A DNA stretch of 23,413 nucleotides from a virus, in the IMG/VR virus record IMGVR_UViG_3300012532_000113, positions 1 to 23,413 of that record; one strand, 5' to 3'. The translations under genes and the position numbers were made by a program. Shown here in pieces: positions 6,560 through 14,461 of this stretch. The notes beneath the pieces were generated by a model, which saw only the letters and a list, made by a program, of their open reading frames with translations, ran no database searches and was not told the DNA's origin. Positions within the stretch are counted from its first letter, which is position 1; each line of letters begins with the position of its first letter.

Positions 6560-7383
6560 TGGCTGTAGACTTCAAGAAGCTCTTTGCCGACACTACTAAG
6601 TACCCCGACACCATCCAGCTCCAGCTTGGCGATGCTACCGTATCCCTTGGCGACCTTCGCCAGTACGATGCCAGCGCTGGTGGTGCGCTGCAGGCTGAGC
6701 TGAAGCTCCAGCAGGATGCCCTCGCAGCCGACCGCCTGAAGTTGGAAAAGGCAGGCGAGCAGGTAGCACAAACCTACTTGGCTCTCGAAGCCGAAAAGGC
6801 CAGACTGGCAGGTGCGCAACCTCCCCCTGCCGCCTCCACCGACCCCCTTGCGCGCTACGAAGCTGACGAAGTGTTCCGCCCGGTAGTCACCCACATGCGC
6901 GGGATCGAGGCACAGAACAAAGCAGCCTTGGAAGCCGTCACTTCAAAGCTGGATCAGGTGGTCAAGTCCATCGCACAGATGGGCACAACCTACATGGGCG
7001 ACAAGGCCCGCATGGACTTCTCAGCCATCCCCACCGACGATCCGGTGCGCCCCAAAGATCTCACCCTCGACTCGCTCTACAAGTTCGCTGTTGAGCGTCA
7101 GGTGTATGACCGCAACAACCTCCCTGACTTGCGCGAAGCCTACAACCGCCTCACTGCCGACGCCCGCCACACTTACGACATAGCTGCGGCTGAGCAGCGG
7201 GGTCGCGATGCTGCTACGCTTGAAGCGCGGGAAGGTGCAATGCTGCCCAGGCCGTCAAGTGGGCTACCAGCTCTCCCTGAGGGCATGAAGCCACCAATCA
7301 ACATTGGCGACGCCTTCGGCAAGGCTGCATCCGACAAGGATTTGTGGAAGCAGATTAACATGGCTACTGGGTCGCTCCAGTAG
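6559..7383 (+). CDS. probable scaffolding protein
   Basis: This 274-residue protein lies directly before the major capsid gene, the usual site of the capsid assembly scaffold. Residues 41-85 and 114-140 are heptad-like, charged helices (ELKLQQDALAADRLKLEKAG, AALEAVTSKLDQVVKSIA) consistent with coiled coils. The N-terminus begins MAVDFKKLFADTTKYPDTI. The C-terminal 40 residues are less charged and could be the capsid-binding tail. The ATG overlaps the previous stop by one base, with AGGAGG ten bases upstream. Scaffolds diverge strongly, so the call rests on position and helical composition. No protease motif was seen. Confidence 0.62.
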   Translation: MAVDFKKLFADTTKYPDTIQLQLGDATVSLGDLRQYDASAGGALQAELKLQQDALAADRLKLEKAGEQVAQTYLALEAEKARLAGAQPPPAASTDPLARYEADEVFRPVVTHMRGIEAQNKAALEAVTSKLDQVVKSIAQMGTTYMGDKARMDFSAIPTDDPVRPKDLTLDSLYKFAVERQVYDRNNLPDLREAYNRLTADARHTYDIAAAEQRGRDAATLEAREGAMLPRPSSGLPALPEGMKPPINIGDAFGKAASDKDLWKQINMATGSLQ

Positions 7384-7408
7384 CATATAGCAACAACAGG
7401 AGGCTTAT

Positions 7409-8404
7409 ATGCCAGCAGTCTCAGCAGCGGGAGCACAGGGAACCGGGTTGGCATCACCGCCGACTGTCCTCCTCAACACGGCCAACGCGGTTACACAAAA
7501 ATATGTGATGCCGGTTTTGGGCGATACTGTACTTATACCAAGCCCTACCTTCTGGGCGCTCACCCGCCGCGGCAAGAAGTTCAGCGGCGGCAGCTTGGTC
7601 TACCCGGTTCTCACTCAGGAAGAAACCACAGGCGGCGCTTATCAGGGCGACCAGATTCTCGACACCTCTGTAATCGACAGCGTTGCGCCTGCTGAGTCGC
7701 AGTGGCGCTTCTATCGCCAATCAATCACCCTCCCTATCACCGATGTCATCCTCAACCGAGGCGGTGCAGGGGCGCTTGATCTGATCAAGACCAAGTACAC
7801 CATCATGGCTGGCAGCTTCATGATGAAGCTGTGCCGGGCGCTGTGGCATACCGCCCCACAGAACACTACCATCGACATCGACGACATCGATGCTTGGGTT
7901 GGCTCAACCTCCAACACCATCGCAGGCATCGACCGCAGCGTGGCCGCAAACTCCTGGTGGCTGCCTCAGTCCAACGTCGCCATCGGCGCAGCTCTCTCTG
8001 CAACCAACGGCGAGGTTGGCTACCAAGCAGCAGTGTTCGGCTACGACGAGCCCGACACCCTCATCCTCGACCAGACGCGCTTCGCCAACTTCAAAACCAA
8101 CTTCACTCAGCTTATCCGCTTCATGGACACCATCCAGGACAAGGAAGCTCTCCAGGTTGGCTTCCGCTACCACTTCGTCTGGAACAACGCGACTGTACTG
8201 CCTGACCGTTTCTGTCCTGCATCAGTTGGTTACTTGCTGAACAGCAACTACATCTTCCCGGTGTTCCACGAGTCGGACTACTTCGTGGTTGATCCGTTCA
8301 TCAAGCCGTCCAACCAGCGCGTGATATCGAGTACCTGCTACCTCACATGGCAGCTTGTGTGCCCGTCGCCGCGCATGAACGTGAAGTATACGACGCTTTC
8401 GTAA
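7409..8404 (+). CDS. major capsid protein (HK97 fold expected)
   Basis: This 331-residue protein would build the icosahedral shell. Its size, position after the scaffold candidate and a strong AGGAGG site (7398-7403) fit a highly expressed capsid gene. Residues 167-184 (STSNTIAGIDRSVAANSW) match a segment I recall from phage major capsid proteins, where a T-x-x-GIDR stretch is followed by a Trp. Residues 40-115 give the expected E-loop and P-domain pattern (SGGSLVYPVLTQEE, ITLPITDVILNRGG). A C-terminal sheet includes RVISSTCYLTWQLVCPSPR. No long N-terminal delta domain is visible, consistent with a separate scaffold. Confidence 0.82.
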   Translation: MPAVSAAGAQGTGLASPPTVLLNTANAVTQKYVMPVLGDTVLIPSPTFWALTRRGKKFSGGSLVYPVLTQEETTGGAYQGDQILDTSVIDSVAPAESQWRFYRQSITLPITDVILNRGGAGALDLIKTKYTIMAGSFMMKLCRALWHTAPQNTTIDIDDIDAWVGSTSNTIAGIDRSVAANSWWLPQSNVAIGAALSATNGEVGYQAAVFGYDEPDTLILDQTRFANFKTNFTQLIRFMDTIQDKEALQVGFRYHFVWNNATVLPDRFCPASVGYLLNSNYIFPVFHESDYFVVDPFIKPSNQRVISSTCYLTWQLVCPSPRMNVKYTTLS

Positions 8405-8431
8405 GCCTGAGGAGCAGCAAAGGAGGTTACA

Positions 8432-8848
8432 ATGTCTTTCGTAAAGTCAATCCGTAGCTGGTTCCCAGGCACAGGCCACTGCACCGCTTACGGGCGCACC
8501 ACAAATGTCACTACCAACACCGGCGCTACAACCATCACGCTTGCCACGAACTCTACTGCCAGCGCTACCCTCATCCCGCTGTCACAGGGCTTGTCGAATG
8601 GCTTCATTCGCATCAAGAATGCAACCATCGGTGCAGCTTCAACTTCGAAGGTCACCAACATCACAGCGACTGACGGTACCACCACCATCCAGCTCTACGG
8701 TGGTGAGACCAATGCATCAGCCGCTGGTACCGGCATCGATGAGGTGCTTGAGTTCATCACTGACCTAACGCTGACCAGCTTCACGGTTGTTGTGACCACG
8801 GCTACTGCCAACTGCTCCCATGATGTCGAGGTGGGCGGGAACCTTTGA
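8432..8848 (+). CDS. beta-rich protein after the capsid gene, possible head decoration protein
   Basis: This 138-residue protein follows an AAAGGAGGT site. After a short basic N-terminus (MSFVKSIRSWFP) it is almost entirely Thr/Ser/Ala/Val/Ile-rich strand-like sequence, with no long helix. That composition and its place right after the capsid protein suit a decoration or cement protein on the outer capsid, but no conserved motif proves this. The only Cys are at about residues 17 and 132. The next gene (HNH) follows by 16 bases. Confidence 0.6.
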   Translation: MSFVKSIRSWFPGTGHCTAYGRTTNVTTNTGATTITLATNSTASATLIPLSQGLSNGFIRIKNATIGAASTSKVTNITATDGTTTIQLYGGETNASAAGTGIDEVLEFITDLTLTSFTVVVTTATANCSHDVEVGGNL

Positions 8849-8864
8849 CGTTAAAGGACTTAGC

Positions 8865-9326
8865 ATGATTTGCACCAAGTGCAAAGCAGATTTACCGGAG
8901 ACAGAGTTTCACGCCGATAAACGGCGACGGGTTTACGGAATTCGGCCTTGGTGCAAAGCGTGTATTAATACATACAACAGAATTAACTACAGCAAGCGTG
9001 TTAATCGCGGTGTATACACAGTAAGTGTATCCAGCCGACAGCGTCTCCGTGAGTTGGTGTTAGATGCTTACGGTAGACGCTGTACATGCTGCGGAGACAC
9101 ACAGGAGGAATTCTTGACAATTGACCACATCAATGGAGGAGGAAACGCGCATGTACGTGCTGTTGGCAATGGCTATCAGATGCTTGTAGATATAGTAGCG
9201 CAGAACTTCCCTAAAGATGAGTTCCAAATCCTCTGTTGGAACTGCAATGCAGTGAAGCGTTACGGTGCAACCTGTCCTCATACAGCCTTTGATGTAGCTG
9301 CCATAACTGAGGGTATGGCGTGTTAG
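8865..9326 (+). CDS. HNH endonuclease, stand-alone (homing-type)
   Basis: This 153-residue protein has an N-terminal zinc finger (C3, C6, C30, C33) and an HNH nuclease core. The core has C73 and C76, DHINGGG with D87, H88 and N90, H96, then C124-W-N-C127-N. The metal-knuckle and catalytic residues all appear present. ATG 8865 has AAAGGA upstream; an in-frame ATG at 8820 would overlap the previous gene and add 15 unlikely residues. Sample 60-base lines within it count 52% and 42% GC, against 58% for a line of the capsid gene. Its TAG stop is part of the next gene's AGGAGG, so the insertion leaves both neighbours intact. It is probably a mobile homing endonuclease, though a packaging-associated HNH is a less likely option. 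Confidence 0.88.
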   Translation: MICTKCKADLPETEFHADKRRRVYGIRPWCKACINTYNRINYSKRVNRGVYTVSVSSRQRLRELVLDAYGRRCTCCGDTQEEFLTIDHINGGGNAHVRAVGNGYQMLVDIVAQNFPKDEFQILCWNCNAVKRYGATCPHTAFDVAAITEGMAC

Positions 9327-9335
9327 GAGGCTGGG

Positions 9336-10580
9336 ATGCCGGTACTGGTAGGCGATGTCATCATTGCAGCTCGCTCCATCATCCCTGATATGCCTGGGGT
9401 GGTGCCTGTGCCTCCAGCCCCAACACTGACCCCAACCACAGGTGGCTCTCTCCCCGCAGCCACTTACTACCTCCGCTTCTCTGTCACAACCCCCTGGGGG
9501 GAATCGAGCTGCACGGCTGAGACCAGCGTGATACTCAGCGGTGCCAACAACGCCATCAACATTACGCTTCCCGGCAACATCCTTCCGCTGGGCACCGCAA
9601 CCCTCCGCGTCTACTTTGGCGCCTCACAAGGTGCTGAGAACCAATTTACCGACATCACCTCGCTCCCCTACAAACTCACAACCCCCGGCACCTCTGGCAT
9701 CGTCCCCAACATCAACCGTGCCTACCTACCAGACACAGACGGTGCGGTGTTCCCAGCGATCACCGTCTATGGCTGGCTCCGTGATGCGCTCAAGCAGATG
9801 GGCAATCTCACAGGTGGCATCTATGACACTACGGGCGTCACAACTAACGCTGCTATAGCAATGTACCAACTCACTGGCGACTGGAAGCGAATGACCCACG
9901 CTTGGGTTGACGGCTGGGTGTTCAATCTTGCCAACAAGGGTGAGATATTCTATCGTAACAAGATTACAACCAGCGGCAGCGGGATCGTGGTTGTGGACAC
10001 TCAGGCAGCTAACAGCATAGTCGAGTACTACCCCGTTCCGTCCCGCAACGGCGGTGTCACAACAATCACAACAGACATCCCGGCCTCATCCGCTACCTTG
10101 CTCTGCGCTGATCTCAGTGGCTTCCTGCTGCAGTATGGCCTCGCACTGATTGGCTCCTATGGTGCCGCTTCCCCTGAGATCATCGCCTATCAGCTCCTTG
10201 ACGGCAACAATCTCACCTTCTGCCTACGTGGCTTAGGCGGCACGCGTGCGGCAGCTTGGCCAAACGGCACAACTGTTAGCGAGCTTAACGCACGCTTTGC
10301 TGGCTACCGCTACCCTACCCTCCCACGTGTAGGCGACAGTGCTGCTGTGCTAGACGTACCTCCAGGCTGGGATGTCATCATCCAACTCTACATGGAGTCT
10401 CGCTACCGTGAAGCTGAACGCCGCTTCTCAGATGCCAAGCAGCTCCGCGATGCCTTCACTGCTGAGTGCCGGGCGCTAGCCTCCTCCAATCGCGGAATGC
10501 TCGGGCCGCGACAGGTAGGTGAGGTGCAAGTTAACGAGGTGTATAGTGCTGGACTTGGAGGGGGGTGGCTCCTCCCGTGA
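9336..10580 (+). CDS. probable head-to-tail adaptor with an inserted Ig/FN3-like domain
   Basis: This 414-residue protein is the likely ring between portal and tail nozzle. The N-terminal helix (VGDVIIAARSIIPDMP, 5-20) and the C-terminal amphipathic helix with MESRYREAERRFSDAKQLR (about 353-371) resemble podovirus adaptors. Residues 27-120 read as an Ig or fibronectin-III-like sandwich (ATYYLRFSVTTPWGES, then ATLRVYFGAS), placed between the first helix and the adaptor body that resumes at about 140 (ITVYGWLRDALKQMG). AGGAGG at 9325-9330 gives the start, shared with the HNH stop codon. Its stop overlaps the next gene's GTG as GTGA. The domain insertion makes it longer than typical adaptors. 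Confidence 0.62.
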   Translation: MPVLVGDVIIAARSIIPDMPGVVPVPPAPTLTPTTGGSLPAATYYLRFSVTTPWGESSCTAETSVILSGANNAINITLPGNILPLGTATLRVYFGASQGAENQFTDITSLPYKLTTPGTSGIVPNINRAYLPDTDGAVFPAITVYGWLRDALKQMGNLTGGIYDTTGVTTNAAIAMYQLTGDWKRMTHAWVDGWVFNLANKGEIFYRNKITTSGSGIVVVDTQAANSIVEYYPVPSRNGGVTTITTDIPASSATLLCADLSGFLLQYGLALIGSYGAASPEIIAYQLLDGNNLTFCLRGLGGTRAAAWPNGTTVSELNARFAGYRYPTLPRVGDSAAVLDVPPGWDVIIQLYMESRYREAERRFSDAKQLRDAFTAECRALASSNRGMLGPRQVGEVQVNEVYSAGLGGGWLLP

Positions 10581-13000
10581 CAATGCTCCCCCAGCGCAAG
10601 TTCATCCGTGGTTTCAACGCCTCAACCCCTGCGATCACGCAGCCTCAGGGCACCTTGCCGCGTGGCTCCAATCTCACGCTTGCTAAGCGCGGCGGGCTGC
10701 GCGTTGCATACGGCAGCTCAACCTACTCTCTACTCAACGGTGCCTTAGCTGCTAATGCCAGCATTGCCGATATGCTGCTGCTACAGACAATAGGTGTCAC
10801 CCCCGTCCTTATAGCGGCAGTGTTCGATGCTGCTGCAGGTGTCTATACACTAGTCTATGTCCCAGTTGGCTCCTACTCTCTCACTGGCCTAGGTCTCATC
10901 GGGCCACTTCTCATCAACGCTACAGTACCTCCTACAACCCCCCGCCTGATGCAGTTCAACGATCAGGTTATCATCACCTTAGGCAACAACACCACCCCTA
11001 ACTACTGGTGCGGGGTCAGTGTAGTTACAAATAGTTGGACAGCCTCAACGCTCACAGCTCTAAACACCATCATTGGTATAGATCGTGGGGCATACTTCGA
11101 TGTGTTCCGTGCCACTTTCATCACAGGTAACACCAAGACAGGCACCACGCAGCCAAACTGGGATGTCTCTCCTGGCAACACGACTGTAGACAACAACGTA
11201 ACTTGGACATATCTAGGACAGAACAAGCCAGCGCCCTTAGTCAACATCTTCCAGGTTGTGTACCCCCAGTGGCTTCCTACCACTACCATTACCCCTAACA
11301 CCGTCATCCAGGTGGGATTCTATGGTACTGGTGTTTACGGCTCCTGGCTAGGTAATCATAACTACGCCTTTGGCACCATCATCAAGGACAGTAACGGTAA
11401 CTTGCAGCAGGTAGTACTTGCTAACGGCAGCACCTCAGGCTTTGGTAAGTCCAGCCCTACCGTGCCCACCTGGGGCACAGCAATAGGCCAACAAACCACC
11501 GACAACCAGCTTGTGTGGCAGTGCCTTGGCCCAGCCGCGACCACAGCCGCAACCCTACTACTGTACTGGCAGCCAAGCACACGCTACAACTTTGGCTACA
11601 TCATCGACCCCAACAACAACGTCCAGAGGGCTGGTGACAATGACCCCACAGGCACATCTGAACCTGCCAACTGGGGCACAACTATAGGTGCAACCACCAC
11701 TGATGGCAGCACGGTCTGGACAAACAAAGGCCCAGCAACGTTCTACAACTTCACAGCCGTCCAAGGTGGCACCACAGGTGCAGGCCCGCAGCCTCCACAC
11801 TTCAGTAGCGCCATCAATAGCCGCTTAGCTGACAACAACGTGGTGTGGCAAAACACCGGTCTCACCTCTCAATCCTCCCAACCTCCCCGTGGCGCACGCT
11901 CTGCTGTTGTCTATGCAGGCTCACTTTGGGTGCTCAACACCTCCCCCTTCACTACTTCCGACAGGGCTGATGGCCCCACAGCGCTTCGTATGAGCGAGCT
12001 GAACAATCCTAATAGCTGGAACCCCATCAACATCGCCTTCCTCGGCAAAGACGACGGGACAGTTGGCACCGGCCTCGCAACCTTCACGATAGCTGAGAGC
12101 GGCATCACTCCTACCGGCTCGCTTATTGCATTCAAAGACTATAGCACCTACCAAATCATTGGTGTATTTGGCAGCGACAACTTCCAGATTATCCAAGCCC
12201 AAACTGACATGGGCTGCATCGCCTCTGACAGTATTCAGTTCCTTCCAGGTTACGGGATCGCACGCCTCACCCATCTCGGCCCGGCGCTGTTTAATGGCGT
12301 GCGTGACCAGCTTTTTGGTGAGGAAATTCGCCCCTACATCTTCGGTGACGTACCCGACATAACCCAGGTAGATGCAACCTTTATCTCACGTGCCTTCAGC
12401 GCTCAGTGTACCGACCCACCTATGTACCTCTTGGCTGTACCAATGCCAGGAACTAACGGCGGGCTCACGCGCATTCTCGCCTATGACCTTGTGCTTAAGT
12501 CCTGGGCAGCTCCTATCGACCTCCCTTGGCCTATAAGCTGCATCCGTGAGATTCGCCAAACCGGCAGCGGCCTTACAGTCATCACGCTCACAGGTGGCTC
12601 CACCGATGGCAGTTTCCGTCAGGTGTTCGATGACACAGGTCTCACAGGCTGGGTAGACACACCGGCTGTAGGCACTCTCACTCCTGTAGCATGGAGCGTC
12701 CGCACCCCAGAGGTGTTCAGTAAGAGCGTCGCGGAGGGTGTCTATGCACGTGGCCTTTATGTTCGTGGCAACGGTATGGCAAGTGGGATCAAAGCCACAA
12801 TCACTGCTGACAGCGGGGTTGTGCAAGCTCTCACCATGAAGCAGGTACAACTCGCAAACGGAGACTTTGAAGCGTGGCTCCCTTTCCACATCATCTGCAA
12901 AACCATCCACGCAGACCTTAGCGGCTCCGGCCCAGGCGAGCTGTATAGCTTCGATTGGGATGCTGAGCCACAACCCGCAGCTCCACAGGTGTTAATGTGA
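10577..13000 (+). CDS. tail nozzle or stabilisation-like protein with four internal repeats
   Basis: This protein of about 807 residues is the probable nozzle of a short tail, the role of T7 gp12 or P22 gp10. Beta-propeller-like segments occur near GSLWVLNTSPFTTS (448-461), LNNPNSWNPINIAFLGKDDG and SLIAFKDYSTYQIIG, a layout I recall from phage nozzle or stabilisation proteins. Inserted at 169-429 are four W-Y-G repeats. I chose GTG 10577 for its GTGA overlap with the adaptor stop; ATG 10583 and GTG 10565 are alternatives. GGAGG at 10557-10561 could pair with CCTCC at 10571-10575, so the binding site may be masked until the adaptor gene is translated. Its C-terminus overlaps the next gene. Confidence 0.65.
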   Translation: MTMLPQRKFIRGFNASTPAITQPQGTLPRGSNLTLAKRGGLRVAYGSSTYSLLNGALAANASIADMLLLQTIGVTPVLIAAVFDAAAGVYTLVYVPVGSYSLTGLGLIGPLLINATVPPTTPRLMQFNDQVIITLGNNTTPNYWCGVSVVTNSWTASTLTALNTIIGIDRGAYFDVFRATFITGNTKTGTTQPNWDVSPGNTTVDNNVTWTYLGQNKPAPLVNIFQVVYPQWLPTTTITPNTVIQVGFYGTGVYGSWLGNHNYAFGTIIKDSNGNLQQVVLANGSTSGFGKSSPTVPTWGTAIGQQTTDNQLVWQCLGPAATTAATLLLYWQPSTRYNFGYIIDPNNNVQRAGDNDPTGTSEPANWGTTIGATTTDGSTVWTNKGPATFYNFTAVQGGTTGAGPQPPHFSSAINSRLADNNVVWQNTGLTSQSSQPPRGARSAVVYAGSLWVLNTSPFTTSDRADGPTALRMSELNNPNSWNPINIAFLGKDDGTVGTGLATFTIAESGITPTGSLIAFKDYSTYQIIGVFGSDNFQIIQAQTDMGCIASDSIQFLPGYGIARLTHLGPALFNGVRDQLFGEEIRPYIFGDVPDITQVDATFISRAFSAQCTDPPMYLLAVPMPGTNGGLTRILAYDLVLKSWAAPIDLPWPISCIREIRQTGSGLTVITLTGGSTDGSFRQVFDDTGLTGWVDTPAVGTLTPVAWSVRTPEVFSKSVAEGVYARGLYVRGNGMASGIKATITADSGVVQALTMKQVQLANGDFEAWLPFHIICKTIHADLSGSGPGELYSFDWDAEPQPAAPQVLM
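11081..11863 (+). repeat. four degenerate protein repeats within the nozzle-like gene
   Basis: Repeat units lie at about 11081-11221, 11339-11533, 11564-11734 and 11735-11863. The shared pattern is W-x4-Y-x-FG-x2-I, then N-x2-Q, then GT(S/T)-x2-P-x-W-x-T-x2-G-x-TT-x-DN-x-V-x-W-x3-G. Units 2 and 3 are the fullest; units 1 and 4 lack the first half or have lost its key residues. The start of each full unit resembles small carbohydrate-binding modules, so glycan binding is a reasonable inference. The DNA is diverged, so the copies are old. Confidence 0.7.
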
Positions 13001-13413
13001 TTACTGCTAGCACTGCCACTGCAATCCGCCATCCTCACCAGGGTGAGCACATCCCTGAAGCTGCGTGGCCAAGCTTTGCTGCCTGCATCGATCCTGAGTG
13101 GGCATGGGTGGCGGTTGACGAGGATGACCGTGTTGTGGCCACGCTGCTGACCGCCCCTGCCCACGGCCTTGTCATGCTGCTTCGCTTGTGGGCAGCCCCA
13201 GGCACCTCTCCCCATTGGCTGCGAAAGCTCTTGCGCCAAGGTGCAAAGGAGTGCTATGCTCGCGGACAAAGGGTATGGGTAGTCATGCTCATGGCAGGTA
13301 GCAGCACTGAACTTCGCCTAGCTCGACTTGCTCTGCATCACAAAGGAACACCTACCAGCTTCCAAGGTTTCGTCTACGCCGGTAGTTTGGAGGATGTATG
13401 CCGCCACTCTTAG
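12997..13413 (+). CDS. GNAT-fold-like protein in the tail module
   Basis: This 138-residue protein starts at a GTGA overlap with the nozzle gene. The pattern WAWVAVDEDDRVVATLLTA (35-53), LLRLWAAPG (61-69), a helix HWLRKLLRQGAKECYARG (73-90) and a strand RVWVVMLMA (92-100) resembles the core of GNAT acetyltransferases. The acetyl-CoA loop (Q/R-x2-G-x-G/A) is not clear, so catalysis is doubtful. T7 gp13, in a similar genome position, is also described as GNAT-like, so a role in virion assembly rather than acetylation is plausible. The last 16 bases overlap the next gene. Confidence 0.45.
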   Translation: MITASTATAIRHPHQGEHIPEAAWPSFAACIDPEWAWVAVDEDDRVVATLLTAPAHGLVMLLRLWAAPGTSPHWLRKLLRQGAKECYARGQRVWVVMLMAGSSTELRLARLALHHKGTPTSFQGFVYAGSLEDVCRHS

Positions 13414-13883
13414 CGCTTCTCCCGGCCCTGATTGGGCTTGGAGGTGGCCTTGCTACCACAACCATGCAAGGAGACGCTGCTGCAGCGCAACGCAAGGCCC
13501 AAATGGAGGCTCTCAACGCGCAGCTCAACGCGCGGAAGCAAGACCAGCAGCGCTCTGCTGTGCTTGGTGGCGTGCAAGGTGCGTCCAGCGGCCAAGCGGC
13601 AACCAGCGGCACTGTGCTCCCTGAGTTTCTTGCCGGCATCGGTGCTGGCCCTGGCTCAACCCCCAACACCATCCAGCAAGCTGTCAATAGCTGGCTGGGG
13701 CTTAACCAAACCGGCAGCTCTCCTGGTGGTGGCACCGATCCGGCAGCAGCAGCCTCAGTCGCTGGTGGCGGTGGCAGCGCAGGTGTAGGCTTCCCCACAG
13801 CCGCAGTTCCAGCCTTTGCAGCTTTGCTAGAGCAGCAGCAAGGGGGCGGCGAGGCTGGCAGCCTGAGTGGAGGCATGTCGTGA
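13398..13883 (+). CDS. internal virion protein candidate with hydrophobic N-terminus
   Basis: This 161-residue protein begins with a membrane-like segment (PLLALLPALIGLGGGLATT, 3-21). A charged helix follows (AAAAQRKAQMEALNAQLNAR, about 27-46), then a long Gly/Ala/Ser-rich flexible tail. TGGAGG at 13388-13393 precedes the ATG. A short glycine-rich hydrophobic N-terminus followed by an Ala/Gln/Asn helix is typical of the small ejection proteins in the T7 gp14 position. The call comes from position and composition; no conserved motif is visible. It overlaps both neighbours by a few bases. Confidence 0.5.
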   Translation: MPPLLALLPALIGLGGGLATTTMQGDAAAAQRKAQMEALNAQLNARKQDQQRSAVLGGVQGASSGQAATSGTVLPEFLAGIGAGPGSTPNTIQQAVNSWLGLNQTGSSPGGGTDPAAAASVAGGGGSAGVGFPTAAVPAFAALLEQQQGGGEAGSLSGGMS

Positions 13884-14458
13884 GCGACTTCCTCACAACG
13901 ATCACCAAGACGTTTCCTGAGAATGGGCCGAATGCTGGCAGCCCGATGGCAGGTATCGGCACTCTCGGACAGCTTGGTGTAGGCGGCATGGGCATCATCG
14001 GCAACATCATCAGTGCCATCCGCGCTAACCAAGTCAGCAGTGACCTACAGAAGCAACAGAAGCTGGTGATGGAACTCGCACGCAACCCAGCGATGCTTGC
14101 TGCACGTGCCCGAGCGCTGCAACAGCCGCTGAGCCAGTCACTTCTCAGCAACGTAGGCAGTGGCGTACAGTCTCAGCTCCAGTCACGCGGGCTGGGCAGC
14201 AGCCCCGCACAGGCTGGTGCAATCATGTCGCAAACCCTCGCACCCTACGAACAGCGCCAACAGGAAGAGGCGATGAACTCGCTGCTCAACCTGCTCGGCA
14301 TGGGCAGCACAGCAGGCACGGCAGCAGCAGGTGCAGTCCCTAAGCCTGCTGACACCAGTGGCTTCTGGAAGACGTTCATGCCACAGGCGTCAACGCCAGC
14401 AACAGGTGCCCCAAGCCTCACTTTCGACACTGACACCGACAGCGGCTGGGGGGGTTAA
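13880..14458 (+). CDS. internal virion (ejection) protein candidate, 192 residues
   Basis: GTG 13880 overlaps the previous stop as GTGA. Residues 25-48 form a glycine-rich hydrophobic stretch (GIGTLGQLGVGGMGIIGNI) followed by a basic helix. Residues 50-140 are helical and Gln/Ala-rich (SSDLQKQQKLVMELARNP, AARARALQQPLSQSLL, PYEQRQQEEAMNSLLNLLG). The tail is disordered and acidic. Its length is close to that of T7 gp14 (about 196 residues), but the sequence does not identify it. With the preceding gene it probably encodes minor virion proteins ejected with DNA. The next gene begins three bases after the stop. Confidence 0.5.
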   Translation: MSDFLTTITKTFPENGPNAGSPMAGIGTLGQLGVGGMGIIGNIISAIRANQVSSDLQKQQKLVMELARNPAMLAARARALQQPLSQSLLSNVGSGVQSQLQSRGLGSSPAQAGAIMSQTLAPYEQRQQEEAMNSLLNLLGMGSTAGTAAAGAVPKPADTSGFWKTFMPQASTPATGAPSLTFDTDTDSGWGG

Positions 14459-14461
14459 CCT

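Noticed and set aside
8820-8864. Earlier in-frame start for the HNH gene at ATG 8820
   Set aside because: It overlaps the end of the previous gene and adds 15 residues before the conserved zinc finger; ATG 8865 has its own AAAGGA site.
12386-12973. Minus-strand frame of 195 codons opposite the nozzle gene
   Set aside because: It is a shadow of a continuous 807-residue + strand frame; no motif and no promoter or ribosome binding site evidence.
13352-14032. Long minus-strand frame (226 codons) opposite the internal virion genes
   Set aside because: It lies wholly opposite coupled + strand genes with good starts. It is rich in Pro, Ala and Ser with no domain, as expected for an antisense shadow in GC-rich DNA.
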